DNA of 64,000 nt from Lysinibacillus sp. FSL K6-0232 (lineage in GTDB: Bacteria > Bacillota > Bacilli > Bacillales_A > Planococcaceae). Positions 45,540 through 54,309 of this stretch are shown one piece after another. The notes below the pieces were generated by a model that was not told the origin of the DNA, did not search any database, and saw nothing but the letters and a program-made list of their open reading frames with translations. Position numbers and translations under genes: made by a program. Position 1 is the first letter of the stretch, and each line of letters begins with the position of its first letter. The stretch covers positions 3,441,501 to 3,505,500 of the forward strand of contig NZ_JBBOYW010000001.1 in assembly GCF_038008325.1 (NCBI RefSeq), in the 5' to 3' direction.

Positions 45540-45656
45540 GTGTTTATTTATGCTTACCTTTATTGGATATCGCAAGCCATATCAAGAAACATCTTAAAGT
45601 GCTGTCAGATTATTATAACTAAAAATTTAATAGAAAGCGTCAAATTTTATGCCTAG
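45540..45656 (+). CDS. Small ICE peptide
   Basis: Open frame of 38 codons from GTG 45540, 8 bases after a strong GAAGGAGG. It begins MFIYAYLYWISQAISRNILK and ends SVKFYA. The start lies in the loop and stem of a hairpin (CACGGCG ... CGCCGTG, 45513-45542), which may mask the ribosome site. The ATG at 45522 is in the same frame and would add six residues. Unidentified; it lies in the orf13-orf7 interval of the Tn916 plan. Confidence 0.45.
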   Translation: MFIYAYLYWISQAISRNILKCCQIIITKNLIESVKFYA

Positions 45657-45808
45657 CTGGCTTATGTTCAGTTGGGCTTTTTTTGTGCATTTCACAATTT
45701 TTTTAAGAAAACTTCTCTTATTTTTGGCATTTCACAAAAAATCTTGTTGAAGGTTATGAAAGGGGAAATCATCACCCACCTTTGCAGTTGCGAAGGGAGA
45801 GGAAATGC

Positions 45809-46246
45809 ATGATAGAACCAGATCGTACCGAGTGGCAAGTTCGCTGTGCATTTAATGCTTTTTGTAAACGTGTTTTGAAGAATGAAGCAATCAATATTTT
45901 TAATGAAAGAAAACAACGACAAGCAAAGGAGATGACATTTTCTGATCTCACCCCACAAGAAGAAAATCAACTCTATACCTTAGATAAGCAATATGAAGGA
46001 GAAGAAGGGCAAAGTTTTCAAGTGGCTGGAAAGAAAATCACTCCGAAATTACTTGCTGAAGCCATGCGTACCTTGCCAAAGGAAAAGCGTATCACTGTCC
46101 TACTATACTATTTTTTTCAACTGTCTGATGTGGAAATTGGTCAACTACTCGACATTCCACGTAGTACAGTTCAGTATAGGCGGACAAGCTCTTTTGAACG
46201 GTTAAAGCGATTTTTGGAGGAACATGCAGATGAATGGGATGAATAA
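45809..46246 (+). CDS. Sigma-70-like regulator (Tn916 Orf7-like)
   Basis: Protein of 145 residues. The C-terminal half is a sigma region-4-like helix-turn-helix (MRTLPKEKRITVLLYYFFQLSDVEIGQLLDIPRSTVQYRRTSSFERLKRFLEE). The N-terminal part (EWQVRCAFNAFCKRVLKNEAINIFNERKQR) matches Tn916 Orf7, which drives transcription toward the recombination and transfer genes. The start at 45809 has GGAGAGG upstream. Together with orf8 it forms a two-gene unit. Confidence 0.88.
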   Translation: MIEPDRTEWQVRCAFNAFCKRVLKNEAINIFNERKQRQAKEMTFSDLTPQEENQLYTLDKQYEGEEGQSFQVAGKKITPKLLAEAMRTLPKEKRITVLLYYFFQLSDVEIGQLLDIPRSTVQYRRTSSFERLKRFLEEHADEWDE

Positions 46247-46484
46247 TTCTAATATTGAAAACAACGAGCGTGGTTTATTGCCGTACCCAATTATTTTAGC
46301 TGCAAATAAGGGTGAGCCAGAAGCAATGAAAGTAGTTGTTCTGCATTATGGAAGCTATATGACAAGCCTATCCATGCGTAAGCTCCGTGATGAACAAGGA
46401 AACACTTATTGGGGCATCGATGAAGATACACGTGATCGCTTACGAGCGAAGCTTATGCAATCTGTTTTAGCTTTCAAAATTTGA
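46230..46484 (+). CDS. Helix-turn-helix ICE protein (Tn916 Orf8-like)
   Basis: Protein of about 84 residues with LLPYPIILAANKGEPEAMKVVVLHYGSYMTSLSMRKLRDEQGNTYWGIDEDTRDRLRAKLMQSVL, the conserved conjugative-transposon HTH_16 pattern of Orf8. It overlaps orf7 by 17 bases. The start at 46230 is 9 bases after GGAGG. It acts with Orf7 in regulation. Confidence 0.88.
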   Translation: MNGMNNSNIENNERGLLPYPIILAANKGEPEAMKVVVLHYGSYMTSLSMRKLRDEQGNTYWGIDEDTRDRLRAKLMQSVLAFKI

Positions 46485-46573
46485 ATACAGAATGGTTAGG
46501 TTTTCCCTTTCATTAATCATATATTTGTTCTTTGACAAAGAAAGCACGGAAGATAACGCCGTGCAGTATAAAC

Positions 46574-46829
46574 AAAAAATCAGATACGTTCTACTGATGA
46601 TGAGCCACTTGATTCATACGCCATGACTTTCGTTAGGAACGAGCGATAATTTGTGAATCTAATGTAATTGTGGTGGATTGCTGGCGATAACCCATCAGTA
46701 AAGATAATGATACTCCCCTACCGTCATGGTTCGAGCGTTCAAAGCGTCGCAAGCTATGAGTAGGGCTGGAAGAAATACTTGCAGGGGTGAAATTCCCGTG
46801 GAGCTGTACCAACAGCCGTCTGATTTTTT
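46574..46829 (+). ncRNA. Large multi-helix RNA candidate upstream of the recombinase
   Basis: A 256-base noncoding stretch is closed by an 11-bp perfect stem (46574-46584, AAAAAATCAGA, with 46819-46829, TCTGATTTTTT). Inside are several separate helices: TACTGATG/CATCAGTA (46592/46693); GATTCA/TGAATC (46611/46654) enclosing TCGTT/AACGA (46630/46638); CCCTA/TAGGG (46716/46761) with TCATGG/CTATGA; GGGG/CCC near 46784; and GCTGT/ACAGC (46803/46812). No open frame covers it. The nested, non-overlapping pairings argue for a functional RNA. The family was not recognised. Confidence 0.6.
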
Positions 46830-46855
46830 AATAGATTAGGTAAGGGGGCGTTTTT

Positions 46856-47002
46856 TTGAAACAGAATTTGATTCTATATAGTATGCAAATTGCTATGTTA
46901 AAACAACTGCTAACCCGTAAACTAATTTCAGATAAAGAATATTATATTGTAAAAAACAAATTAATGAAAGAGTATGGTATTGTTTCTGACATTACAAGCT
47001 GA
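46856..47002 (+). CDS. SHOCT-like short protein upstream of the recombinase
   Basis: Protein of 48 residues from TTG 46856, 7 bases after AAGGGGG. It reads QIAMLKQLLTRKLISDKEYYIVKNKLMKEYGIVSD, the short C-terminal-type SHOCT helix pair often encoded directly before large serine recombinases in conjugative elements. It could act as a recombination directionality or assembly factor (inference). Confidence 0.7.
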   Translation: MKQNLILYSMQIAMLKQLLTRKLISDKEYYIVKNKLMKEYGIVSDITS

Positions 47003-47063
47003 ATTGTGTTCCTAGCGATGCTATAATACAAAGTATATAAGGAACACAAAAGGAGGAGCTATT

Positions 47064-48824
47064 ATGTCAGGAGTTGAAGTGATTAGGGCAAATAGTAACT
47101 TGGCTAACCAAAAACGTGGAAGAGAAATTGAACGGCTTCGGGTTGCAGCGTATTGTAGAGTTAGTACAGATTCAGAAGACCAGTTAAACAGTTATAAGTC
47201 ACAAGTTGCATATTATTCGGATTTAATCAAGAAAAATATGGAATGGGTATTAGCTGATATATATGCTGACGAAGCAATTACTGGAACACAGGTAACAAAG
47301 CGGGAAGATTTCCAGCGATTGATTAATGACTGTATGAATGGAGATATTGATATGGTCATTACAAAATCAATATCCAGATTTGCAAGAAATACACTGGATA
47401 CGTTGAAATATGTCCGTATGCTAAAGGAAAGAGATATAGCTGTTTATTTTGAAGATGAAAAAATTAACACGCTTACAATGGATGGTGAATTGTTACTCGT
47501 AGTGTTGAGTTCAGTAGCACAACAAGAAGTTGAGAATATATCTTCTAATGTAAAAAAAGGATTAAAGATGAAAATGAAACGAGGTGAATTAGTCGGTTTT
47601 CAAGGCTGTCTCGGTTATGATTATCACCCAGAAGATAAGAGTATAACTGTAAACGAGAAAGAAGCAGAAATTGTTCGTTATATATTCCACAGGTATGTTG
47701 AAGGAGCCGGGGGCAGTATCATTGCAAGAGAACTTGAGAATTTAGGCTATAAAACTAAAAGAGGTACTCCAACATGGGCTGAATCGACGGTACTTGGAAT
47801 TATTAAGAATGAAAAATATAAAGGCGATCTTTTAATGGGAAAAACTTTCACATTGGATCCTATTTCGAAACGTCGATTGGAAAATTTTGGAGAAGAAGAT
47901 CAATATTATTTAAGAAATCACCATGAACCCATTGTCAGTGCTGAAATATTTGATAAAGCGCAGGAGATCAGATTAAGACGAAGTAGGGGAAGAAATACGG
48001 TAGAAAAAAATGGTGGTAAACGTGAAAAATTCAGTCGTAAATATGCTTTTAGCTGCATGATTGATTGTGCTTATTGTGGCAGTACATTAACAAGACGTAG
48101 ATGGCATAGTGGAACTAAATATGGCAAGACAATTTGGCAATGTGTTACGAGTACGAAGAAAGGTAAAAAGTTTTGTCCAGATAGTAAAGGAATACCAGAA
48201 GAAGCCATTGAAAAGGCCTTTTTGGAAAGTTACCGTATTATGTGTAATAATAACAAAGACGTTTTAGATGAGTTTTTGCAACGAATGGAAGAGGCTTTAA
48301 GTGCCAGTACGATTCAAAAAGAACTTTCTAAAATAGAAAAGGAAGTTCAAGGGTTAGAAAACAAAAAGAATAAGTTAGTAGACATGAGATTAGAGGATAT
48401 TATCGACAAAGAAACGTATGAAGAAAAATATAATGAACTAATGCAGAAGATAAATGAAAAAGTTCAAGAAAGAGAAAAATCGCTGTCAAATTTAGAAGAA
48501 GAAAAAGATATTAAAAAACGGTTATTAGCCTTCAAAAAAGTGTTAGAACAAAATGAGGTTATCGATACTTTTGATCGTTATGTATTTGAAAGTGTAGTTG
48601 AAAAAGTAATCGTTGGTGGAATAGATGAAGATGGAAATAAAGATCCTGCCATGATTACTTTTGTATATAAAACAGGACTAAGTAACAGTCTTGATGGTGA
48701 AAAATTTAAACCTGCTAGAAGAAACGCAAAAAAAGATAACACAAATGCATCTAATGAATTGTGTTCACATACAGGCAACGAGGACAATAAATTGTATCCA
48801 CATAGTAGTGACGACGCATGTTGA
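47064..48824 (+). CDS. Large serine recombinase (integrase of the ICE)
   Basis: Site-specific recombinase of 586 residues that integrates and excises the element. The N-terminal resolvase domain has catalytic Ser in AAYCRVSTDSEDQ, then SISRFARNTLDTLKYVRML. A recombinase domain (GYDYHPEDKSITVNEKEAEIVRYIFHRYVEG) follows, then a zinc ribbon (CAYCGSTL ... CVTSTKKGKKFC) and a long coiled coil (about 415-490). AGGAGG precedes the ATG. It takes the place of the tyrosine integrase and Xis of Tn916, as in Tn5397-type elements. Confidence 0.93.
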   Translation: MSGVEVIRANSNLANQKRGREIERLRVAAYCRVSTDSEDQLNSYKSQVAYYSDLIKKNMEWVLADIYADEAITGTQVTKREDFQRLINDCMNGDIDMVITKSISRFARNTLDTLKYVRMLKERDIAVYFEDEKINTLTMDGELLLVVLSSVAQQEVENISSNVKKGLKMKMKRGELVGFQGCLGYDYHPEDKSITVNEKEAEIVRYIFHRYVEGAGGSIIARELENLGYKTKRGTPTWAESTVLGIIKNEKYKGDLLMGKTFTLDPISKRRLENFGEEDQYYLRNHHEPIVSAEIFDKAQEIRLRRSRGRNTVEKNGGKREKFSRKYAFSCMIDCAYCGSTLTRRRWHSGTKYGKTIWQCVTSTKKGKKFCPDSKGIPEEAIEKAFLESYRIMCNNNKDVLDEFLQRMEEALSASTIQKELSKIEKEVQGLENKKNKLVDMRLEDIIDKETYEEKYNELMQKINEKVQEREKSLSNLEEEKDIKKRLLAFKKVLEQNEVIDTFDRYVFESVVEKVIVGGIDEDGNKDPAMITFVYKTGLSNSLDGEKFKPARRNAKKDNTNASNELCSHTGNEDNKLYPHSSDDAC

Positions 48825-48864
48825 GTGTGTGGCGTGGATGTCTAGGGTGGTTGTAGACAAGCAA

Positions 48865-49170
48865 TAAACTCCTGTACTTTATAATAAAGTCGCAATATCC
48901 ATATTCAACCGTTTAAAATAAAGTCCTGTACCCAAAATGCCCGAAACCCTTGTAACTACTATCTTTTCTTGATTTGAATCTTACAGAACTTTATTTTAAA
49001 TCGAGAAAAACGTGAACAAAAAGTGTGAAAAAAGGGCGGAAAAACGTGCAAAACGTGATTAAAAATGTGTGAAAATGAGGGAAAGATAGCGTGACTTTAT
49101 TTTAAACGGCAACGGTGGAATGCGGGTTGGCGTGGGGTGAAGATGGGGTGAGATTTTTTTAAAAGAACAG
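48865..49170. repeat. Repeat-rich region after the recombinase, first unit
   Basis: This noncoding stretch carries repeated short motifs of the form AATAAACTCTTG or AATAAAGTCCTG (48865, 48885, 48910) and the reverse ACTTTATTTTAAA (48977, 49093), then the 20-mer AACGGTGGAATGCGGGTTGG at 49111-49130. The same 20-mer recurs at 49601 and 53808. The right end (att site) of the ICE should lie near here, but no core site could be identified. Confidence 0.55.
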
Positions 49171-49204
49171 TGGTGTAGATAAATATTAATCTCTTGGCAA
49201 CCAA

Positions 49205-49655
49205 AATAAACTCTTGCTAACTTCACCACCAATACTGTCAAAATAAACATTTGCTTTTTCAATATAAAACTCATTAAAAACTCGGTTTTTCCACATCAGG
49301 ATCCCGAGTTTTTTATGTCTTTTTCAATATCATTTCAATACATATATGTACCTAAACCGATTGATAATAGTGGGTTTATCCAATATACTAATCAATATAA
49401 TCTCAATAATTTTTCCACTATTTTTATCTTTTTTCTTTACCTCTTATCTCAACCATTTTCTTCCCTCTATTATGGCAAAACTTTATTCCAACTCCGAAAA
49501 AACCGTGAAAAAACAGCCGAAAAAGGCCCGAAAAACGACCGATATTAATCCAAAATTGGATAAAAATGAGGGGTCTGTAGCAAAACATTATTATGAGTGA
49601 AACGGTGGAATGCGGGTTGGAGGGGTGGGGTTTTAGCAAATGATTATTCTTATGG
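49205..49655. repeat. Direct repeat A flanking the resistance cargo
   Basis: About 450 bp that align over their whole length with 53402-53860 at high but imperfect identity. Order of landmarks: AATAAACTCTTGCTAAC, a hairpin region around CATCAGGATCCCGAG, ACTTTATTCCAACTCCG, ATTGGATAAAAATGAGGGG, the 20-mer at 49601, and GATTATTCTTATGG. Short frames here are biased and have no family likeness; taken as noncoding. Confidence 0.75.
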
Positions 49656-49786
49656 TGGAAAATTGTCTGTTTAAAAAGTAAATCTCTCAATTAAAATAAA
49701 CATTACCGACTCTGATCCGAATATCGTTAAAATGAACATTTGGAAGTTCTTAAAAGAAAAAAGAGAGAAAATATAGATAAAAAATG

Positions 49787-49828
49787 AAGGGTTGAATCTA
49801 AAACAAGATTCAACTCCTTATTTTGATA
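49787..49828. terminator. Terminator-like hairpin
   Basis: GTTGAATCT pairs with AGATTCAAC (approximately 49791-49820), with an A-run before and TTATTTT after. It lies downstream of the TetR gene on the minus strand. The remaining 49656-50015 sequence shows no gene. Confidence 0.6.
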
Positions 49829-50015
49829 AAATATTTCTTTAAGAACATTTACTTGAATTATAGTTTGAAAATTCCCTCAGTAAAGTTTTTTCTCAAATGC
49901 TTTTGTTTGGTTTAATCGAGGATAAGCCCAAGGAGTAATTCCGAAAATAAGTCTTCATTTTTATTAAATACTTAATTTAAGAATTCCTACCCAACTTTAC
50001 TTGGTAAACAAGGTC

Positions 50016-50612
50016 TTAATCTTCTTTCTTACCTGCTATGCCGTAAAAGAATAACTTGGTAAGATCCTCAGCAATTGGAAGTGTCATTGTGGCAACATCT
50101 TCACGCTGCAAATATTCTTGAAACATCTTTAAATAGAATAAAATAGCTTCATCTGATATCTCAGAGTCAATATATCCTTGTTCTCTACCTTCATTAAAAA
50201 GTTTAATGAAGAGTGGAAGGGCTTCCTTTTGATATACTTCTTCAACATAACTCTGCCCACTTGCATAATCTTTCATAAAGTCTTGAAAAAATCGTTCGCT
50301 TATTTGATTAGCGGCAATACCTTTTTCAAATATAATCTTTTTAATCTTCTCATTAAATGGAAGGTCATTAACTAATAGATGTTTTTGTTCATCCCATATC
50401 TGATCAACATAAAACTTAAAAACTAAACGAACTAGATTTTCTTTACTTTCAAAGTAATTATATATGGTGACTTGCGATACATTGGCCTTTTTAGCTATTT
50501 CTGTAATAGATACCTTTTGTAATCCATACTCCATGAATAGGGCTAATGCGGCATTTAAAATGTCTCTTTTCTTTTGTTCCCTACGTTTTTCAAACCCATC
50601 CATTTTCTTCAC
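50016..50612 (-). CDS. TetR-family regulator of the cargo
   Basis: Regulator of 198 residues with an N-terminal TetR helix-turn-helix (RDILNAALALFMEYGLQKVSITEIAKKANVSQVTIYNYFESKENLVRLVFKFY). It is divergent from the hydrolase gene with a 125-base gap containing repeated sites, so it likely represses the hydrolase and itself. The ligand is unknown. Start: ATG 50612, or M4 at 50603 (MDGFEKRREQ); both are close to GAGGTG. Confidence 0.88.
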   Translation of the reverse strand: MKKMDGFEKRREQKKRDILNAALALFMEYGLQKVSITEIAKKANVSQVTIYNYFESKENLVRLVFKFYVDQIWDEQKHLLVNDLPFNEKIKKIIFEKGIAANQISERFFQDFMKDYASGQSYVEEVYQKEALPLFIKLFNEGREQGYIDSEISDEAILFYLKMFQEYLQREDVATMTLPIAEDLTKLFFYGIAGKKED

Positions 50613-50652
50613 CTCATTGTTAGTTTAATAAAAATTATGTAATAAAACAATA

Positions 50653-50727
50653 AAAATAGTTCATAAGTTGTTGCAGAAAAAATAGTTTTTGTATATTATG
50701 AAATAAACGAGTTAAAATAGTTCATAA
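50653..50727. promoter_or_regulatory. Candidate TetR operators
   Basis: AAAATAGTTCATAA occurs at 50653-50666 and exactly again at 50714-50727. An inverted TTATGAA lies between (around 50697), so TTATGAA and TTCATAA form a spaced palindrome just before the hydrolase. Confidence 0.6.
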
Positions 50728-50779
50728 TTTAAAGGCGATGAAACATGAATCTATTAAAATGCTGTGGAGGATTAATATT

Positions 50780-51643
50780 ATGATAGGAAACTTTCCAGAA
50801 ATTAAAACGATAAAACTAAAATTAAATGATATAAATGTCAATTGCTATACAGCTGGAGAATCTGGTTCTCCTGTGATACTTTTGCATGGTGCAGGAGTTG
50901 ATTCAGCAAATATATCTTGGAGTGAGGTATTAGGTCCTTTATCAAAAAATCACCGTGTATTTGCTCCTGACCTTCCTGGGTATGGAGAAAGTGATAAACC
51001 TAATGTGGAATATTCACTTTCCTTTTACATTGATATATTGAATCAAATAATAGATCGTCTTCACCTTGAGAAGGCTAACTTGGTTGGACTATCTTTAGGT
51101 GGAGGAATCTCTCTTGGGTATACGCTCGAATATCCAGCTCGAGTAGAAAAGCTAGTATTAGTAGGTGCGTGGGGGCTATTTAGTAAACTTCCTTATCATC
51201 TTCTCACTTATTGGTATACACAATCATTCCTCAATGAACTTTCGTATAAATGGTCAAGTAAAAGCAGAAGATTTGTGAAGTGGACGCTGCTAAATAGTTT
51301 ATTTGGAAATCCTAATAATGTATCAGAAGAACTTGTAGATGAAATTTATGGATTTTTACAAGCACCACATGCTGGTAAAGCATTTATGTCATTCCAGAGA
51401 AGTGAGATTACACGCACAGGACTTAGAACTAAGTTGGCAGAAAATCTATCTGAAATTAAAAAACGGACATTAATCGTTCATGGGTCAAAAGATACCTCAG
51501 TTCCTATTAAACATGCGTTTGAAGCACATGAGGCTATGAAGGCTTCCGAGCTGTATGTAATGGAAGGGTGTAAACATTGGCCACAGAAAGAGAGACCGGA
51601 AGAGTTTACCCGAGTTATTACAACATTTCTAGGGAAAGAGTAA
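50780..51643 (+). CDS. Alpha/beta hydrolase of the cargo
   Basis: Soluble hydrolase of 287 residues. It has the oxyanion turn LLHGAG, PDLPGYGESDKP, nucleophile motif LVGLSLGGG (catalytic Ser about residue 109), acid in HGSKDTSVP and catalytic His in EGCKHWPQKERPEEF: a complete triad. The start at 50780 (GGAGG 9 bases before) is preferred over an in-frame ATG 42 bases upstream. Substrate unknown. As it is TetR-controlled and sits next to a streptogramin acetyltransferase, it may detoxify an ester drug (inference only). Confidence 0.85.
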   Translation: MIGNFPEIKTIKLKLNDINVNCYTAGESGSPVILLHGAGVDSANISWSEVLGPLSKNHRVFAPDLPGYGESDKPNVEYSLSFYIDILNQIIDRLHLEKANLVGLSLGGGISLGYTLEYPARVEKLVLVGAWGLFSKLPYHLLTYWYTQSFLNELSYKWSSKSRRFVKWTLLNSLFGNPNNVSEELVDEIYGFLQAPHAGKAFMSFQRSEITRTGLRTKLAENLSEIKKRTLIVHGSKDTSVPIKHAFEAHEAMKASELYVMEGCKHWPQKERPEEFTRVITTFLGKE

Positions 51644-51679
51644 AGTAAAAATATGTACTTGAACAGGAGCTATAAAGAA

Positions 51680-52216
51680 ATGAACATAGTAATTAAACAA
51701 GAACAGGTGAAAGACTATAAAATAACTGAAGAAGTGGTAAAGAATGCATTCGCTAATGCGGAGCACAGTGATAAAAATGAACATCATTTGGTGTCTCGTA
51801 TTAGAAATTCAAACGTATTTATACCAGAATTATCTTTAGTGGCGATGGATAATGATGATAACAAACAAGTGGGACATATTCTATTATCCAAGATAAAAAT
51901 TAAAAATGAAGATCAAGTTGTAGAGTCACTCGCTCTTGCACCTGTATCTGTCCTACCAGAATATCAAAATCAAGGCGTAGGTAAATTATTGATTAGTAAA
52001 GCATTGCAAAAGGCAAAAGAGCTTAGATTTAATTCGGTTGTTGTTTTAGGGCATCCTGAATATTATCCGAAGTTCGGGTTCAAAAAAGCATCCACTTGGG
52101 GAATAAAAGCACCTTTTGAAGTGCCAGACGAGTCGTTTATGGCAGTGGAGTTAGGCGGAAATACCCTTGATAAAGTTTCAGGAGTTGTTGAATATCCTCG
52201 TGTGTTTTTTGAATAA
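51680..52216 (+). CDS. GNAT-family N-acetyltransferase (YhbS-like)
   Basis: Acetyl-CoA-dependent acetyltransferase of 178 residues. The GNAT motif A region reads LAPVSVLPEYQNQGVGKLLISKALQKAKELRF with the pyrophosphate-binding QNQGVG, followed by VVVLGHPEYYPKFGFKKAS as in YhbS-type proteins. The start at 51680 has AGGAG 10 bases upstream; the frame is open to 51653. It lies 37 bases after the hydrolase and is probably co-transcribed. Substrate unknown. Confidence 0.85.
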   Translation: MNIVIKQEQVKDYKITEEVVKNAFANAEHSDKNEHHLVSRIRNSNVFIPELSLVAMDNDDNKQVGHILLSKIKIKNEDQVVESLALAPVSVLPEYQNQGVGKLLISKALQKAKELRFNSVVVLGHPEYYPKFGFKKASTWGIKAPFEVPDESFMAVELGGNTLDKVSGVVEYPRVFFE

Positions 52217-52556
52217 AATGTAAATTAAAATTAAGAATATGACCATTAATTATATCTTTTTTATTGGTGTTCAATATGGTTTTTTCTGAAGAAGTTCTAG
52301 AATTGGAGATGATACAGCTGTTCCGTTTTTAGAGCCCCTCTATTAAAAGTATATCTTTCATGGTAGTTTAATCCATTTCTTAATTGATTCATACTTCGAG
52401 TAACATTATTAAGCATTTTTTGACTATAAAAAAATAGACTTTAACCAGTTAGTAGGGGAAATGGAAAAAACGACCGCTGCCTCGGCCTGTGTGAAATAAT
52501 TCGTTGTGATTAAATTAGCAAGTCATCTTTAAACAATGATATAAAGGAGTGAGTTT
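52217..52556. other. Gap upstream of the Vat gene
   Basis: AT-rich, with a short GC-richer patch (CCGCTGCCTCGGCC near 52473). It presumably holds the vat promoter. No leader peptide, attenuator or clear -35/-10 pair was recognised. Confidence 0.35.
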
Positions 52557-53198
52557 ATGTCTGCTAATAATTTTCCTGGACCAAATCCACAAACTCCATT
52601 TCCATTAGAAGGAAATAAAAATGTTCAATTTATTAAGCCAACTATAACAAGAAAAAATGTTTCTGTTGGGGATTATTCGTACTACGATAGTAAACATGGA
52701 GAGTCATTTGAAGAACAAGTTCTATATCACTATGAAGTAATAGGTGATGAACTGATTATAGGAAAGTTTTGTTCGATAGGTCCAGGAACAACCTTTATTA
52801 TGAATGGAGCGAACCATCAAATGGATGGCTCTACTTATCCATTCCATTTGTTTGGCAGTGGGTGGGATATGTATGTACCTACCTTAGACGACCTGCCGAT
52901 TAAAGGAGATACTGAAGTCGGAAATGATGTATGGATAGGAAGAGATGTAACAATTATGCCTGGAGTCAAAATTGGAGATGGAGCAATAATTGCTGCACAA
53001 TCAGTTGTTACAAAAAATGTAGCCCCCTATACAGTTGTTGGAGGAAATCCTGCGATAGTTATAAAAAAACGTTATTCAGATAAAGTAATAGAGGATTGGC
53101 TAACAATAAAGTGGTGGGATTGGGATTCTAAGAAAATTAGTGATAATCTCGAGTTCATAATAGGTGGACATATAGATAAATTGAAAAAGAACAATTAA
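52557..53198 (+). CDS. Streptogramin A O-acetyltransferase, Vat family
   Basis: Xenobiotic acetyltransferase of 213 residues, a left-handed parallel beta-helix enzyme that uses acetyl-CoA to acetylate virginiamycin M-type antibiotics. It follows the Vat pattern closely: [73 protein letters not shown] with the catalytic His of GANHQMDG, and hexapeptide repeats [55 protein letters not shown] precedes the ATG. The subclass (VatA to VatI) cannot be settled by eye. Confidence 0.9.
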   Translation: MSANNFPGPNPQTPFPLEGNKNVQFIKPTITRKNVSVGDYSYYDSKHGESFEEQVLYHYEVIGDELIIGKFCSIGPGTTFIMNGANHQMDGSTYPFHLFGSGWDMYVPTLDDLPIKGDTEVGNDVWIGRDVTIMPGVKIGDGAIIAAQSVVTKNVAPYTVVGGNPAIVIKKRYSDKVIEDWLTIKWWDWDSKKISDNLEFIIGGHIDKLKKNN

Positions 53199-53401
53199 AT
53201 TAAGATCGGACTGGATGCTTAATAGGTTCTTCTGATCTTTGTTCTAAAATACTTCACTCTCGAAAAGTAGTGTGGATGATGACTTACTTGGTGGGTTTTG
53301 TACCAAAAGGTTAAGAAAGTAATTTAAGTAGAAAATCTATTTTCTTATATCTGAAACTCTTTTTCTACTATGTAGATCAATAATAAACTCTTGACAGTCA
53401 T

Positions 53402-53860
53402 AATAAACTTTTGCTAACTTTACCACCAATTCTGTAAGAATAAACCTTTGCTTTTTCAATATAAAACTCATTAAAAATTCGGGTTTTCCTCATCAGGAAC
53501 CCGGATTTTTTCATGTCTTTTTCAATATCTTTTCAATACAGTAATGTTCCCAAACTATTGATGTTACTGGCTTTTTCCAATATTCGATTCAATACTATTT
53601 CAATAACAAATCAATACTTATCCAATATTTTTATCTTTCCTCTTGATCTCTTATCTCCATTATTTTCTTCCCTCTATTATGTCAAAACTTTATTCTAACT
53701 CCGAAAAAACCATGAAAAAACAGCTAAAAAAGGCTCGTAAAGCGATCGATTTTAATCCAAAATTGGATAAAAATGAGGGGTCTGTAGCAAAACTTTATTA
53801 TGACTCGAACGGTGGAATGCGGGTTGGAGAGGTGGGATTTAGCAGATGATTATTCTTATG
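53402..53860. repeat. Direct repeat B flanking the resistance cargo
   Basis: Counterpart of 49205-49655 in the same orientation. Landmarks occur in the same order: AATAAACTTTTGCTAAC, CATCAGGAACCCGGA, ACTTTATTCTAACTCCG, ATTGGATAAAAATGAGGGG, the exact 20-mer at 53808-53827 and GATTATTCTTATGG. An extra AATAAACTCTTG motif lies just before it (53386). Confidence 0.75.
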
Positions 53861-53904
53861 GTACAGGTGGAGAAATAAGGCTATTCAAAGCACTGATAAA
53901 TAAA

Positions 53905-53978
53905 GGGTTTCCTGACATTGAACTTTGCTCACGGCTACTTTGCCGAGGATGTTAAAGTCGGGAAACCCTCATTTTTAT
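53905..53978 (+). terminator. Large hairpin with terminator-like tail
   Basis: GGGTTTCCTGAC pairs with GTCGGGAAACCC (one bulge) around a 40-base loop that contains CGGC/GCCG. TCATTTTTATT follows. It could be a terminator or a small structured RNA. Confidence 0.5.
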
Positions 53979-54075
53979 TCTTTGAGGAAACATATCAACT
54001 ACCCTGAAAACGATAGGGTCGAGTTGACAGATTAGATTTTTTATTGAGGTTGAGGAGACAGGATAGATGTATTAT

Positions 54076-54309
54076 TTAATCTTCTCGTACAGCATCTGTA
54101 TCGAAAATTCTATCCAGTTCCTCATTTGATGTTATGCCACGAACTTTATTCCTAATCGTTGTTTTTCCCATATCTAGTCGATAGAAATGTTCACGACCAT
54201 CTACACCTTTTTTAAGTCGAATGAGCTGAATCCTGCCAAATATATCCCAATGCTTCTCTGCGAATTTTGCTAAACCCACTGCCTTAGGATAATTGTCTTT
54301 AAATTGCCA
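54076..54309 (-). pseudogene. C-terminal fragment of an unidentified protein
   Basis: About 76 residues ending at a natural stop: WQFKDNYPKAVGLAKFAEKH, DIFGRIQLIRLKKGVDGREHFYRLDMGKTTIRNKVRGITSNEELDRIFDTDAVRED. The piece is coherent and helical, with no start of its own. The upstream continuation runs straight into antisense DUF2800 and then IS21. It might be the tail of a restriction or helicase-type subunit, but this was not confirmed. Confidence 0.5.

Noticed and set aside
46485-46855. Group II intron or ribosomal RNA fragment
   Set aside because: No domain V signature, no intron-encoded protein and no rRNA landmarks were seen; it is kept only as a structured RNA of unknown type.
49315-49690. 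Short open frames in the direct repeats (65-90 codons)
   Set aside because: They are biased by T- and A-rich sequence, differ between the two repeat copies by frame breaks and stops, and lack ribosome sites.
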